28,257 nt of DNA from assembly GCA_002345025.1 (NCBI GenBank), contig DDUX01000039.1, positions 1-28,257 of the forward strand, given 5' to 3'. The stretch comes from Candidatus Accumulibacter iunctus (GTDB lineage Bacteria; Pseudomonadota; Gammaproteobacteria; Burkholderiales; Rhodocyclaceae). Both the position numbers and the translations under genes were made by a program. Of this stretch, positions 1 through 7,523 are shown in pieces (position 1 is the first letter of the stretch; the number at the start of each line of letters is the position of its first letter). The notes beneath the pieces were generated by a model that did no database searches, was not told the origin of the DNA, and was given only the letters and a program-made list of their open reading frames with translations.

Positions 1-273
1 CTCGGCGGACCGATCTATTCGCTCGGAAGCGTGGGTCCGTTCAATTGCTACTTCGACCCGTACTCGCTGGCGATCGCCGTGGCGATCCAGCTGATCTCGG
101 AGCTGCTCTCGTGCGAGGAAGCCGAGAAGCTGCTGGCGATGCACCGCGAAGCCAATCTCTGCGTGGCGGTGGGTTCGTTCTGCTCGCGGCGTGTGCCGAT
201 CATCAGGACCTGCATCGAACAGACGCAGTCGTACTGCTGTTTCAACTCCCGCCTGGCCCGGATCATCAATGAG
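1..273 (+). pseudogene. TraN-like conjugation protein, C-terminal fragment
   Basis: The frame is open from the first base, so the 5' end lies outside the window. The translation is cysteine-rich, with a block reading ANLCVAVGSFCSRR followed by CIEQTQSYCCFNSRLARI and INE. This matches the C-terminal part of F-type mating-pair stabilisation protein TraN, an outer-membrane protein that stabilises donor-recipient contact, where the block normally continues with QGR. Here the similarity stops at about base 273 and the reading frame continues directly into helicase sequence. The fragment therefore lacks the true TraN C-terminus and is a relic of a conjugative element (ICE or plasmid). Family assignment rests on recalled similarity; the abrupt change of protein family within one frame is seen directly. 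Confidence 0.6.
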
Positions 274-1539
274 CCCCGTCGTTACGAAATCACCCACGTA
301 CCCGCCCCGGTGCGCAACCGCGACCGCCTGATCGGCATCGGCGAACCCGTGCTGCCGCGCTATGAACGAATCGCCTTCGAGAAATCGCTCGTCGCGCCTC
401 AGGGCCAACCGCTGGCGGCATTCGTCTGCCTCGGCCATCCAATGCTCGACGCCGTGATCGACCTGACGCTGGAACGTCATCGCGATCTGCTGAAACGCGG
501 CAGCGTGCTGGTTGATGAGCGCGATCCCGGAATGCAGCCGCGTGTGCTGTTCTACCTGGAGCATGCCATCCAGGACGCCGGCCTCACTCGATGCCGGTGA
601 GCGTCGGGTCGTGTCGAAACGCATGCTCTACGTCGAGATGGACGCCAGCACCAGCACACGTCATGTGCACTACGCCCCCCCTATCTCGACTATCGGCCAT
701 TCGTTGCGGGCGAACCCGGCATCGAATCGATCCTCGACCGGCCCGAATGCCAGTGGATCACGCGCGAACTGGAGAAACAGGTTCAGGGCTACGCCGTCAC
801 CCAGGTCGTGCCGGAACACCTTGCCGAGGTCCGTGGGCGCAAACTCGAACTGATCACCCGAACTGAAGCCGCGGTCAAGGATCGCCTCACCAAGGAAATC
901 ACCTGGTGGGATCACCGTGCCGAAGAACTCAAACTGCAGGAGCAGGCCGGGAAACCCAATGCCAAACTCAACTCCGGCGAGGCACGCAAGCGCGCGGACC
1001 TTCTGCAAGGGCGGCTCGAAAAACGTCTGGACGACCTGAAACTGGAAGCGCAAATCTCGCCGCTGCCGCCAGTGGTACTGGGCGGCATGCTGGTGGTCCC
1101 GATCGGCCTGATCAAGGCCATGACCGGCCAAACATCGACCACACCCACTTTGCCCGCAGACACACAGATCAGCGCCGCCCGCGCCCGGGCCATCATCATG
1201 GACATCGAGCGCCAGCTCGGCTTCGATCCCACCGATCGCGAATTCGAGAAGCTGGGTTACGACGTTGAAAGCCGCGTTCCCGGCACCGGCAAGCTGCGCT
1301 TCATCGAAGTGAAGGGCCGCGTTGCCGGCGCGCCGACGATCACCGTCACGCGCAACGAGATTCTCTTCTCGCTCAACAAGCCCGAGGACTTCATTCTCGC
1401 CATCGTCGAGTTCATCGACGCGACCAATCACAAGGTGCATTACCTGCGCCAGCCGTTTCAGCGCGAACCCGATTTCAACGCAGTGACTGTCGATTACGAC
1501 TTTGCCGGATTGCTGGCGCGTGCCGGGACACCGCGCTAA
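274..1539 (+). pseudogene. SNF2-type helicase C-terminal part with DUF3883 domain, truncated and frameshifted
   Basis: The translation from PRRYEITHVPAPVRNRD onward resembles the C-terminal third of large SNF2/DEAD-type helicases of defence islands. It ends in a DUF3883 domain (about 1240-1440, including GYDVESRVPG and RFIEVKGR), a nuclease-like fold. The helicase motor is missing and the sequence is joined in frame to a TraN fragment. The frame changes twice. Near 590 it moves from the upstream frame, which stops at 598-600, to the next one. In the run of seven C at 675-681 it returns to the original frame, in which the protein continues to TAA at 1539. A free-standing translation could begin near 808. 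The helicase was probably the motor of the DUF1156/DUF499 system downstream. Confidence 0.65.
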
Positions 1540-1553
1540 GCCCTCCTGCTTGC

Positions 1554-1604
1554 TTGATTCAGGAGAATGCCCGCTGTAAAGTAAGAATGTAATGCAATCC
1601 TTAC
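1554..1604 (+). promoter_or_regulatory. Promoter and palindromic operator of the AbrB/MazF pair
   Basis: A -35-like TTGATT (1554-1559) and a -10-like TAAAGT (1577-1582) are separated by 17 bases. An imperfect 24-bp palindrome (1581-1604), with outer arms GTAAG and CTTAC and symmetric AT pairs inside, overlaps the -10 and the expected start of transcription. This placement suits autorepression by the AbrB-type antitoxin encoded immediately downstream. Boxes and symmetry are seen; the regulatory role is inferred. Confidence 0.45.
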
Positions 1605-1615
1605 TGGAGAACGAG

Positions 1616-1846
1616 ATGCTCGCCGTTGCCAAGATCACTGCCAAGGGCCAGACCACGATCCCGCAGGACGTCCGCGCCGCGATGCACGTAACAGCCGGCG
1701 ACCTGATCGCCTGGGAGGTCGGCGCCGACGGCACGGCGACCGTCCGCCGCGTGCAGCCGCTGGACATCGAGTACCTGCGCGCTGTCGAAGGCACGCTTTC
1801 CGAATGGTCGGGCAGTGCCGACGAGGAGGCCTATCGTGAGCTTTGA
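1616..1846 (+). CDS. AbrB/MazE-family antitoxin
   Basis: This 76-residue protein has the SpoVT-AbrB swapped-hairpin DNA-binding domain at its N-terminus (AVAKITAKGQTTIPQDVRAAM, then GDLIAWEV). A short acidic tail (SGSADEEAYREL) probably binds and neutralises the toxin. I chose ATG 1616 because a GGAGA ribosome site lies just upstream (1607-1611); an in-frame ATG at 1592 lies inside the operator palindrome and has no such site. The stop overlaps the start of the MazF-type gene, the usual antitoxin-first arrangement. It probably represses its own promoter through the palindrome at 1581-1604. Family assignment is firm; the cognate partner is inferred from overlap. Confidence 0.85.
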   Translation: MLAVAKITAKGQTTIPQDVRAAMHVTAGDLIAWEVGADGTATVRRVQPLDIEYLRAVEGTLSEWSGSADEEAYREL

Positions 1847-2180
1847 ACGCTTCGCGGTCGTCCGCGTGCCGTTTCCCTTCACCGACCGCAACGCGACGAA
1901 GAACCGCCCGGCGCTGGTGCTCTCGGACGCCGCGGCTTTCAACACTCCGGCCGGCCATTCGGTGATGGCGATGATCACCTCGCAGACCAATGCCCCCTGG
2001 CCGCTCGACTGCCCGCTCGCCGATCTCGCTGCCGCCGGCTTGCCAGCGCCGTCGATGGTGCGTTTCAAGCTCTTTACCCTCGACCATCGCCTGGTGCGCG
2101 GCGAGCTCGGGAAGCTCGCGGCCAGCGATGCCTTGGCCGTTCGCGTCGGACTGGCCCATTTGCTGGAAGGGGACGTATGA
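1836..2180 (+). CDS. PemK/MazF-family toxin
   Basis: The 114-residue product carries the MazF/PemK fold signature: VVRVPFPFTD near the N-terminus, NRPALVLSD, an internal MAMITS strand, and SMVRFKLFTLD. These proteins are usually sequence-specific endoribonucleases that cleave mRNA, and are inhibited by the partner antitoxin. The start is a GTG at 1836 preceded by a strong GAGGAGG (1823-1829) within the antitoxin gene. The two genes overlap by 11 bases, which suggests translational coupling. The frame is intact and of normal length, unlike much of the surrounding island, so the pair may still be active and may help retain the region. Cleavage specificity cannot be read from sequence. Confidence 0.85.
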   Translation: MSFERFAVVRVPFPFTDRNATKNRPALVLSDAAAFNTPAGHSVMAMITSQTNAPWPLDCPLADLAAAGLPAPSMVRFKLFTLDHRLVRGELGKLAASDALAVRVGLAHLLEGDV

Positions 2181-2201
2181 ATCGATACGTGCCAGAAATA
2201 A

Positions 2202-2218
2202 TCTCAACAGTGTTGAGA
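2202..2218. promoter_or_regulatory. Perfect palindrome upstream of the STAS-HATPase gene
   Basis: TCTCAAC-AGT-GTTGAGA has 7-bp perfect arms around a 3-base centre. It lies 21 bases after the MazF stop and just before an AAGGAG ribosome site (2226-2231). It could be an operator for the following module or a short hairpin; there is no T-run to make it a terminator. Confidence 0.35.
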
Positions 2219-2236
2219 CTTTTGCAAGGAGATCCC

Positions 2237-2281
2237 TTGCCCACCGCCCGCGGCCGTGCTTTCCGGGCCGATTTCCTGTGA
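2237..2281 (+). CDS. Possible 14-codon leader peptide coupled to the STAS-HATPase gene
   Basis: A TTG codon sits 5 bases after a good AAGGAG (2226-2231) and opens a 14-codon frame ending in TGA at 2279-2281. The stop overlaps GTG 2278, the best start for the downstream gene, in a GTGA arrangement, while that GTG has no ribosome site of its own. This could be a leader that couples translation. Alternatively it is the displaced N-terminus of the ATPase gene after a frameshift. The arrangement is seen; function is unknown. Confidence 0.3.
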   Translation: MPTARGRAFRADFL

Positions 2282-3150
2282 CCGGCAATCCAGCCAAGGT
2301 GGCTCTGGGCGAGATCCGCAGCAACGAACTGGGATTCTCACGATTGGCAGTGCTTGCGGCTGCCCTGGATAGCTATCTGCTAGATATCGTCGACGTGGAT
2401 TTCTCGGCCTGCACCTGGTTCGACGCCAACATGAGCGCGCCACTCGGCGTCGTCTTTGTTCATGCCCTTGATAACCTGAACACGCTGAAGCCTTGTGGGC
2501 TTCGACAGGGTGTCGAAACCATTCTTGCCAAGAACCACTTCCTTACGGGATTCGGGTTTCCAGAAAGAGCCGATACGCATGGCACAACGATTCCGTACCA
2601 CCGCTTTTCGGCCACCGACGACCGCTACTTTGCTGCCTACCTGAACAGACATTTGCGTGGCAAGGATCTGCCGATCATGTCGGAAGCCTTGTCGCAGCGT
2701 TTCAAGAACAGCATCCTGGAGATTTTTGTCAATGCGGCGATGCACTCTGAAAGCAAACTGGGCATCTTTGCCTGCGGCCAGTATTTCCCACAACAGAATC
2801 GCCTCGATTTCTGCGTCGCCGACGCGGGGCTCGGAGTTCGCCGCAAGATTTACAAGGAGCTTGGGCTAAAGATGAACTCCGACAAGGCCATCGAATGGGC
2901 CTTGCAGGAGGGCAATACAACTCGAAAGGGCAGCGTCCCCGGAGGACTCGGCCTTAAGCTGATCCGGGAATTCATTGCCATGAACAAGGGCCGCATCCAG
3001 ATCGTATCAGACAGAGGCTACTGGGAATTCAGTCCACAGGGCGAAACCTTGACACGCATGGACACTTCATTCCCGGGAACCGTAATCGATATAGAAATCA
3101 ACACGGCGGACACCAGCAGCTATCGTTTGCGCGCCGAATCGAAAAACTGA
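2278..3150 (+). CDS. STAS-like plus HATPase (GHKL) ATP-binding protein
   Basis: The product is about 290 residues from GTG 2278. Residues 25-90 read like a STAS-type domain (DIVDVDFSACTWFDAN, then LGVVFVHALDNLN). The C-terminal half is a GHKL ATP-binding domain: N-box around NSILEIFVNAAMHS (144-157), G1 box DAGLGV (182-187) and G2 box GGLGLKLI (222-229). There is no histidine phosphotransfer domain, so it resembles an anti-sigma/SpoIIAB-type regulatory kinase rather than a sensor kinase. It is followed 17 bases later by a separate STAS-like protein, and then by an overlapping PIN nuclease gene, so a partner-switch controlling the nuclease is a reasonable guess. Base composition looks less GC-rich than that of the flanking chromosome. 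The start is uncertain because no ribosome site precedes it. Confidence 0.65.
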   Translation: MTGNPAKVALGEIRSNELGFSRLAVLAAALDSYLLDIVDVDFSACTWFDANMSAPLGVVFVHALDNLNTLKPCGLRQGVETILAKNHFLTGFGFPERADTHGTTIPYHRFSATDDRYFAAYLNRHLRGKDLPIMSEALSQRFKNSILEIFVNAAMHSESKLGIFACGQYFPQQNRLDFCVADAGLGVRRKIYKELGLKMNSDKAIEWALQEGNTTRKGSVPGGLGLKLIREFIAMNKGRIQIVSDRGYWEFSPQGETLTRMDTSFPGTVIDIEINTADTSSYRLRAESKN

Positions 3151-3167
3151 ACAGGGGGATTGCCACC

Positions 3168-3530
3168 ATGGCTGATCGCGTCACACTAAAAATATTTGAC
3201 ATTGTCGGCGGCCCGGTATGGGTATCCACCGACGATGGTCAAAAGGTCTTCGACAAGATCGTGGCCGCGTTCAAGGCCAATCGTGCTGTCGAGCTTTCGT
3301 TCGCCAACCGGGAGAACCTGATCACGGCGTTTCTCAATGCCGCGATCGGTCAGCTCTACGGTGGCCAATATGACGAAGCCTTCCTGCAGCAACATCTCGC
3401 CTTTGCCGACATCTCTGACGACGACCGCGCAATGCTCGGACGCGCCATCGAAAACGCCAAGCGCTACTTCGCCAACCAGCAAGCCTATGACCAAACCTGG
3501 CAAGAGGTCATCGATGAAGACGAAGAATAG
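3168..3530 (+). CDS. STAS-like domain protein (DUF4325)
   Basis: This is a 120-residue protein with a GGGGG-rich ribosome site (3152-3157) ahead of ATG 3168. The pattern IFDIVGGPVWVSTDDGQKVFDKI, then AVELSFANRENLITAFLNAAIGQLYG, fits the DUF4325 STAS-like family, which is often encoded next to GHKL ATP-binding proteins. The acidic C-terminal tail (EVIDEDEE) is unusual. In anti-sigma systems the STAS partner is phosphorylated on Ser or Thr by the GHKL kinase; the Asn-rich stretch here has no obvious conserved Ser-Thr, so direct analogy is uncertain. The end of the gene overlaps the PIN gene by 17 bases. Confidence 0.7.
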   Translation: MADRVTLKIFDIVGGPVWVSTDDGQKVFDKIVAAFKANRAVELSFANRENLITAFLNAAIGQLYGGQYDEAFLQQHLAFADISDDDRAMLGRAIENAKRYFANQQAYDQTWQEVIDEDEE

Positions 3531-4071
3531 TGCGCACGACGCGGCGGCCTACCCTTACCAGGTGGGCGAGCAAATACTCATTGATGCCAATGTTTGGCTC
3601 TACCTGCTGCCGCCCGCGTCGCAACCCACACCATCATGGGCGGCCGCCTATTCCGGCACGTTTTCTCGTCTCTTGCAGGCAAAGGCGCAGCCGGTAGTCG
3701 ATGCTCTGGTCTTGAGTGAATACCTCAACCGCTACGTGCGCATCGAATACGACGCGGCATGGAAAAAAGCTTATCCGAGGTTCAAGGACTTTCGGCAATC
3801 CAGTGACGGCGCCAATGTCCTTCAGTCAGCCGTGGCCGAGGTCAAGCAAATCCTGAAGAACAGTTCATCGCGTGACACCCATCTGGAAAATATCGACATG
3901 CCTGCGGTGCTCGCCGCCGTGGAGAGCGGCACCGTTGATTTCAACGATGCCATGCTGATCCAGAACTGTCGGCTGAATGGCTGGAAACTTCTCACCCACG
4001 ACGGTGATATGACGTTGGGCGGGATTGATCTTCTGACCACGAACAAAAAACTCTTGAACGCTTGTCCATGA
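3514..4071 (+). CDS. PIN-domain nuclease
   Basis: The 185-residue product has the spaced acidic residues of PIN ribonucleases: D24 in ILIDANVWLYL, E69 in ALVLSEYLNR, D145 in VDFNDAMLI, and D163/D165 in LLTHDGDM. PIN domains are Mg-dependent single-strand nucleases, usually the toxin of VapBC pairs. No VapB-type antitoxin is next to it. Instead the gene starts inside the DUF4325 gene, with AAGAGG at 3502-3507 as ribosome site, which suggests that the STAS pair controls it. Its TGA overlaps the ATG of the DUF1156 gene (ATGA at 4068-4071), so it is translationally coupled to the methyltransferase as well. Fold assignment is good; regulation is inferred. Confidence 0.75.
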   Translation: MKTKNSAHDAAAYPYQVGEQILIDANVWLYLLPPASQPTPSWAAAYSGTFSRLLQAKAQPVVDALVLSEYLNRYVRIEYDAAWKKAYPRFKDFRQSSDGANVLQSAVAEVKQILKNSSSRDTHLENIDMPAVLAAVESGTVDFNDAMLIQNCRLNGWKLLTHDGDMTLGGIDLLTTNKKLLNACP

Positions 4072-4631
4072 CGCCAAAGAAAAAGCTCATCGAAGTCGCG
4101 CTGCCGCTGGAGGCGATCAACATCGCCAGTGGGCGCGAGAAATCCATCCGGCACGGTCACCCGAGCACCTTCCACCTGTGGTGGGCGCGGCGGCCGCTGG
4201 CGGCGGCGCGGGCGGTGATTTTCGCGCAGATGGTCGATGACCCGTCGGCGCATCCCGACATCTTTCCTACCGAGAAGAAGCAGGAAAAGGAGAGGCAGCG
4301 GCTGTTCCGCATCATCGAGGACTTGGTGAAGTGGGAGAACACCACCAACGAGACCGTGCTGCAGCAGGCGCGCGACGAGATATGGCAGAGCTGGCGCTAT
4401 ACCTGCGCCGAGAATGCCGACCATCCGCGGGCCAAGGAACTGTTCGACCGCTACAGGCTGCCGGCTTTTCATGACCCCTTCGCCGGCGGCGGTGCGCTGC
4501 CGCTCGAAGCGCAGCGGCTGGGGCTGGAGAGCTACGCCAGCGATCTCAACCCGGTAGCGGTGCTGATCAACAAGGCGATGATTGAGATACCGCCGAAGTT
4601 CGCCGGGCTGGCGCCCGTCAATCCAGGGGAT
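4068..4631 (+). pseudogene. DUF1156 DNA methyltransferase, N-terminal fragment
   Basis: The sequence opens with the typical DUF1156 start: KKLIEVALPLEAIN, then REKSIRHGHPSTFHLWWARRP. It contains the AdoMet-binding motif I DPFAGGG at residues 136-142 and DLNPVAVLINKAM. DUF1156 proteins are predicted N6-adenine or N4-cytosine DNA methyltransferases of anti-phage loci. Similarity runs to PPKFAGLAPVNP and then stops where a repeat-flanked insertion begins. The reading frame continues through the insertion to 5291 but encodes unrelated sequence there. The C-terminal part resumes at about 5107 in a different frame, so the gene is broken. ATG 4068 is shared with the PIN stop. Confidence 0.85.
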
Positions 4632-5106
4632 AGGTTTTTGGGGATAGGGGATAGGGATGGGCCGCATTCAATCGCATCGGGATTTGAACGTCTGGCAGAA
4701 GGGGATGGATCTGGCATAGGAAGCGTACCGGTTGGCGAGAATACTTCCGAGGACGGAGGAGTATCGGCTCACGGCTCAATTGCTGAGAGCTGCTGCGTCG
4801 GTCCCGGCGAACATCGCGGAGGGACACGCGCGGGGAACGCGGAAAGACTACGCGCACTTCGTGAGTGTGGCGAGGGGATCGCTGGCGGAGACCGAGACGT
4901 TCTTGCTGCTGGCGGTGAGAACGGGCCTGCTCCAGGAAGACCAGGCGGCCAGAGCACAGTCTTTGACGAGCGAACTCGGCAAGATGCTGACCGTTCTGCG
5001 GCAACGACTGATGGAGCAGGGAATAGTGGGCAGGGAGTAGGGGATAGGGTTCAGGGGATAGGGAATAGGGCAACCCCTAAAACCCACTCCCTATTCCCTA
5101 GAACCT
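4632..5106 (+). mobile_element. Inserted element with GGGGATAGGG terminal inverted repeats and a four-helix-bundle gene
   Basis: The left end AGGTTTTTGGGGATAGGG (4632-4649) and the reverse complement of the right end (5089-5106) match at 15 of 18 positions. Extra GGGGATAGGG units lie inside both ends (4649-4656 and 5040-5070). The insertion splits the DUF1156 gene and shifts its frame. Its only gene encodes a four-helix-bundle protein of the family found in intervening sequences of some 23S rRNA genes. No transposase is present, so movement would need help in trans or an unknown mechanism. No target-site duplication is obvious to me. Confidence 0.6.
4657..5040 (+). pseudogene. Four-helix-bundle protein (23S intervening-sequence protein family) with an amber codon
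   Basis: From ATG 4657 the frame reads MGRIQSHRDLNVWQKGMDLA, then TAG at 4717-4719, then EAYRLARILPRTEEYRL and onward to TAG at 5038-5040. The conserved family signature continues with RAAASVPANIAEGHARGT, and then KDYAHFVSVARGSLAETET. Without the amber codon the product would be about 126 residues, normal for the family (TIGR02436-type, homologous to the Avd accessory protein of diversity-generating retroelements). A shorter product could start at TTG 4732 but would lose the first helix. Its function in the element is unknown. Confidence 0.75.
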
Positions 5107-5205
5107 GGCACGGGCCGAAGGCCTCGCTGCCGACGTGCGCTACTACGGCCAGTGGATGCGTGACGAGGCCGAGAAGCGCATCGGTCACCTGTATCCGAAG
5201 GTTAC

Positions 5206-5287
5206 GGGGTATAGGGATAAGGGGACAGGCAAGGTCTACGGCGACCCAACCCACGCCCCTATCCCCCACAACCTGGAACCTCTCCCC
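5206..5287 (+). repeat. Short in-frame relic of the GGGGATAGGG element
   Basis: GGGGTATAGGG (5206-5216) and CCCCTATCCCC (5256-5266) form inverted arms, followed by ACAACCTGG, which resembles the right end of the full element at 5101-5108. It adds roughly 27 residues (about TGYRDK to EPLPLT) between YPKV and TVIAWLWARTV, where I recall a different, shorter linker in relatives. The frame is kept. Confidence 0.5.
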
Positions 5288-6814
5288 TTGACAGTCATCG
5301 CCTGGTTGTGGGCGCGCACGGTGAAGAGCCCCAACCCGGCCTTCGCCAATGTCGATGTGCCACTGGCCTCGACCTTCATGCTCTCGACCAAGGCCGGCAA
5401 GGAAGCCTATGTCGAGCCCGTGATCGAGGGCGGCGGCTATCGCTTCTCGGTGAAGGTGGGCAAGCCGAGGGATGTGGAAGGAGCGAAGAACGGCACCAAG
5501 CTGTCGCGCGGCGCGAACTTCAGGTGCCTGATGTCGGACACGCCGATTGCCTCCGACCACATCGACGGCGAGGCCAACGCCGGGCGGATGGGCGCACGGC
5601 TGATGGCCATCGTTGCCGAGGGCGAACGCGGGCGGGTCTATCTCGCGCCAACGCCGGAAATGGAAGCCATTGCTCTGACCGCGCAGCCAATCTGGCGGCC
5701 GGAAACCACGTTGCCGGTTAATCCGCGCGACTTCAAGACGCCGAACTACGGGCTGAACACCTTTGCTGATCTCTTCACCCCCCGACAACTCGTCGCGCTG
5801 ACGACCTTTTCCGACTTGGTGCAGGAAGCGTGCGAGCGGGTGAAGCGCGATGCCATCGCCGCTGTCCTGTCCGACGACGGGAAAGCCTTGGCGGAAGTCG
5901 GCGCTGGCGCCACGGCGTATGCGGATGCGGTGGGGGTGTATTTGGGTTTGGCCATCAGCCGGTTTGCGGATCGCAATAATTCCATCTGTACATGGGACCC
6001 TGGCCCGGTGGGCACCCGAGCGTCCACTGGCGGATCGGCGCGCACGGCAAGTCTGCGCAACCTCTTTTCGCGGCAGGCGATACCGATGGCCTGGGACTAT
6101 GGCGAGGCCAATCCTTTCAGCGACTCCGGCGGTGGCTATAACAGTGCCCTGGATTGGATCGAGCCGGCCATCCGTTTCTTGTGCGGTACTGCTCGCGGTA
6201 CTGCGACGCCTGACAATGCATCAAGGCAATCTGTAAGCGCAGGCAAAGTCGTTTCCACCGACCCGCCGTACTACGACAACATCGGCTACGCCGATCTCTC
6301 CGACTTCTTCTACGGCTGGCTGCGTCGTTCGCTCAAGGCCGTTTTCCCCGAGCTTTTCGCGACACTCGCCGTGCCGAAAGCCGAGGAACTCGTGGCCACG
6401 CCCTACCGCCATGGCAGCAAGCAGAAGGCGGAGGCATTCTTCCTCGATGGCATGACGAAAGCCATGCATCGCCTTGCCGAACAGGCACACCCGGCGTTTC
6501 CGGTCACCATCTACTACGCCTTGAAACAGGCGGAAACTGACGATGCGGACGGCACAACCAATACCGGTTGGGACACCTTCCTTGCTGCGGTGATCGAAGC
6601 TGGTTTTGCCGTTAGTGGCACCTGGCCAATGCGCACCGAACTGAGCAACCGCATGATCGGCTCGGGCACCAACGCCCTCGCATCCAGCATTGTCCTCGTC
6701 TGCCGGCCGCGTCCCGCTACCGCGCCCACCGCCACTCGCCGCGAGTTCGTCACCGCCCTCAAAGCCGAACTGCCTGCCGCCATCCGCCTACTCCAGGGTT
6801 TGCCGCCGCGCCAA

Positions 6815-6847
6815 CTCCCTACAACCTATCCGCTATCCCCTAAAACC
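6815..6847 (+). repeat. Second short in-frame relic of the same element
   Basis: CTCCCTACAACCT (6815-6827) and ATCCCCTAAAACCT (6834-6847) match the right-end pattern CCCTAGAACCT of the full element. The segment encodes QLPTTYPLSPKT just before IAPVDLAQAAIGPGM, and the reading frame continues. Confidence 0.5.
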
Positions 6848-7523
6848 TACATTGCCCCGGTAGACTTGGCGCAAGCGGCGATCGGCCCCGGCATGGCGGT
6901 CTATACGCGCTACGCCAGGGTGCTCGATGCCGAAGGCAAACCGCTGCCGGTACGCGCTGCCCTGGCGCTGATCAACCAGACTCTCGACGAAGCCCTGGCC
7001 GAACAGGAAGGCGACTTCGATGCTGACAGCCGGTGGGCGCTCACCTGGTTCGAGCAGACCGGCTTTGCCGAAGGCGATTACGGTGTCGCGGAACAGCTTT
7101 CGAAATCCAAGAACACCAGCGTCGGCGGCCTGGACGAAGCCGGCATTCTGGTATCCCGGGCCGGCAAGGTGCGCCTGCTGAAGCCGGACGAACTGCCGGC
7201 CGACTGGGATCCGCTGACCGACAAGCGGCTTTCGCACTGGGAAATCGTGCACCAGCTCATTCGTGCGCTGGAATCCGGCGGTGAGAGCGCCGCCGCCGGG
7301 CTGGTCGCCAAGCTCGGCAGCAAGGCCGAAACCGCCCGCGAACTCTGTTACCGCCTCTACACCCTGTGCGAGCGCAAGAAGCGCGCGGTCGAGGCCATGG
7401 CCTACAACGGTCTCGTGCAGAGCTGGCCGGAGATCACCCGCCTGGCCGCCGAAAAGCCCCGCGCGTTGATATCTGGTACGCCTGACCTGTTTGGGCAAGA
7501 ATGAAGCAGCGAAGGAGCCTTTC

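Larger units (their letters stand above)
5107..7504 (+). pseudogene. DUF1156 DNA methyltransferase, C-terminal part
   Basis: After the insertion the family sequence resumes (LARAEGLAADVRYYGQWMRDEAEKRIG). A TAG at 5099-5101 closes this frame just upstream; the first usable start is GTG 5135, with no clear ribosome site. The catalytic DPPY motif is intact at 6260-6271 within VVSTDPPYYDNIGYADLSDF. LSNRMIGSGTNALASSIVLVCRP and the C-terminal accessory region (AQAAIGPGMAVYTRYARVL to DLFGQE) follow. Motif I is on the other side of the insertion, so neither half should methylate DNA alone. Two short repeat-derived segments are carried in frame (5206-5287 and 6815-6847). The remaining 2.4 kb is open, which suggests that the split is recent. 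Confidence 0.85.

Noticed and set aside
3514..4071. Classical VapBC pair
   Set aside because: The gene before the PIN gene is a STAS-like DUF4325 protein, not a VapB-type DNA-binding antitoxin.
4632..5106. 23S rRNA intervening sequence implying an rRNA gene nearby
   Set aside because: The flanks are DUF1156 protein-coding sequence on both sides; no rRNA sequence is visible.
4632..5291. Continuous + strand frame from the DUF1156 start through the insertion to 5291, as one 400-residue protein
   Set aside because: After about 4631 the translation no longer matches the family and is a wrong-frame reading of the four-helix-bundle gene and of the methyltransferase.
4640..6850. CRISPR array suggested by repeated GGGGATAGGG units
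   Set aside because: Units are about 10 bases, clustered or degenerate, with no regular spacers and no cas genes.
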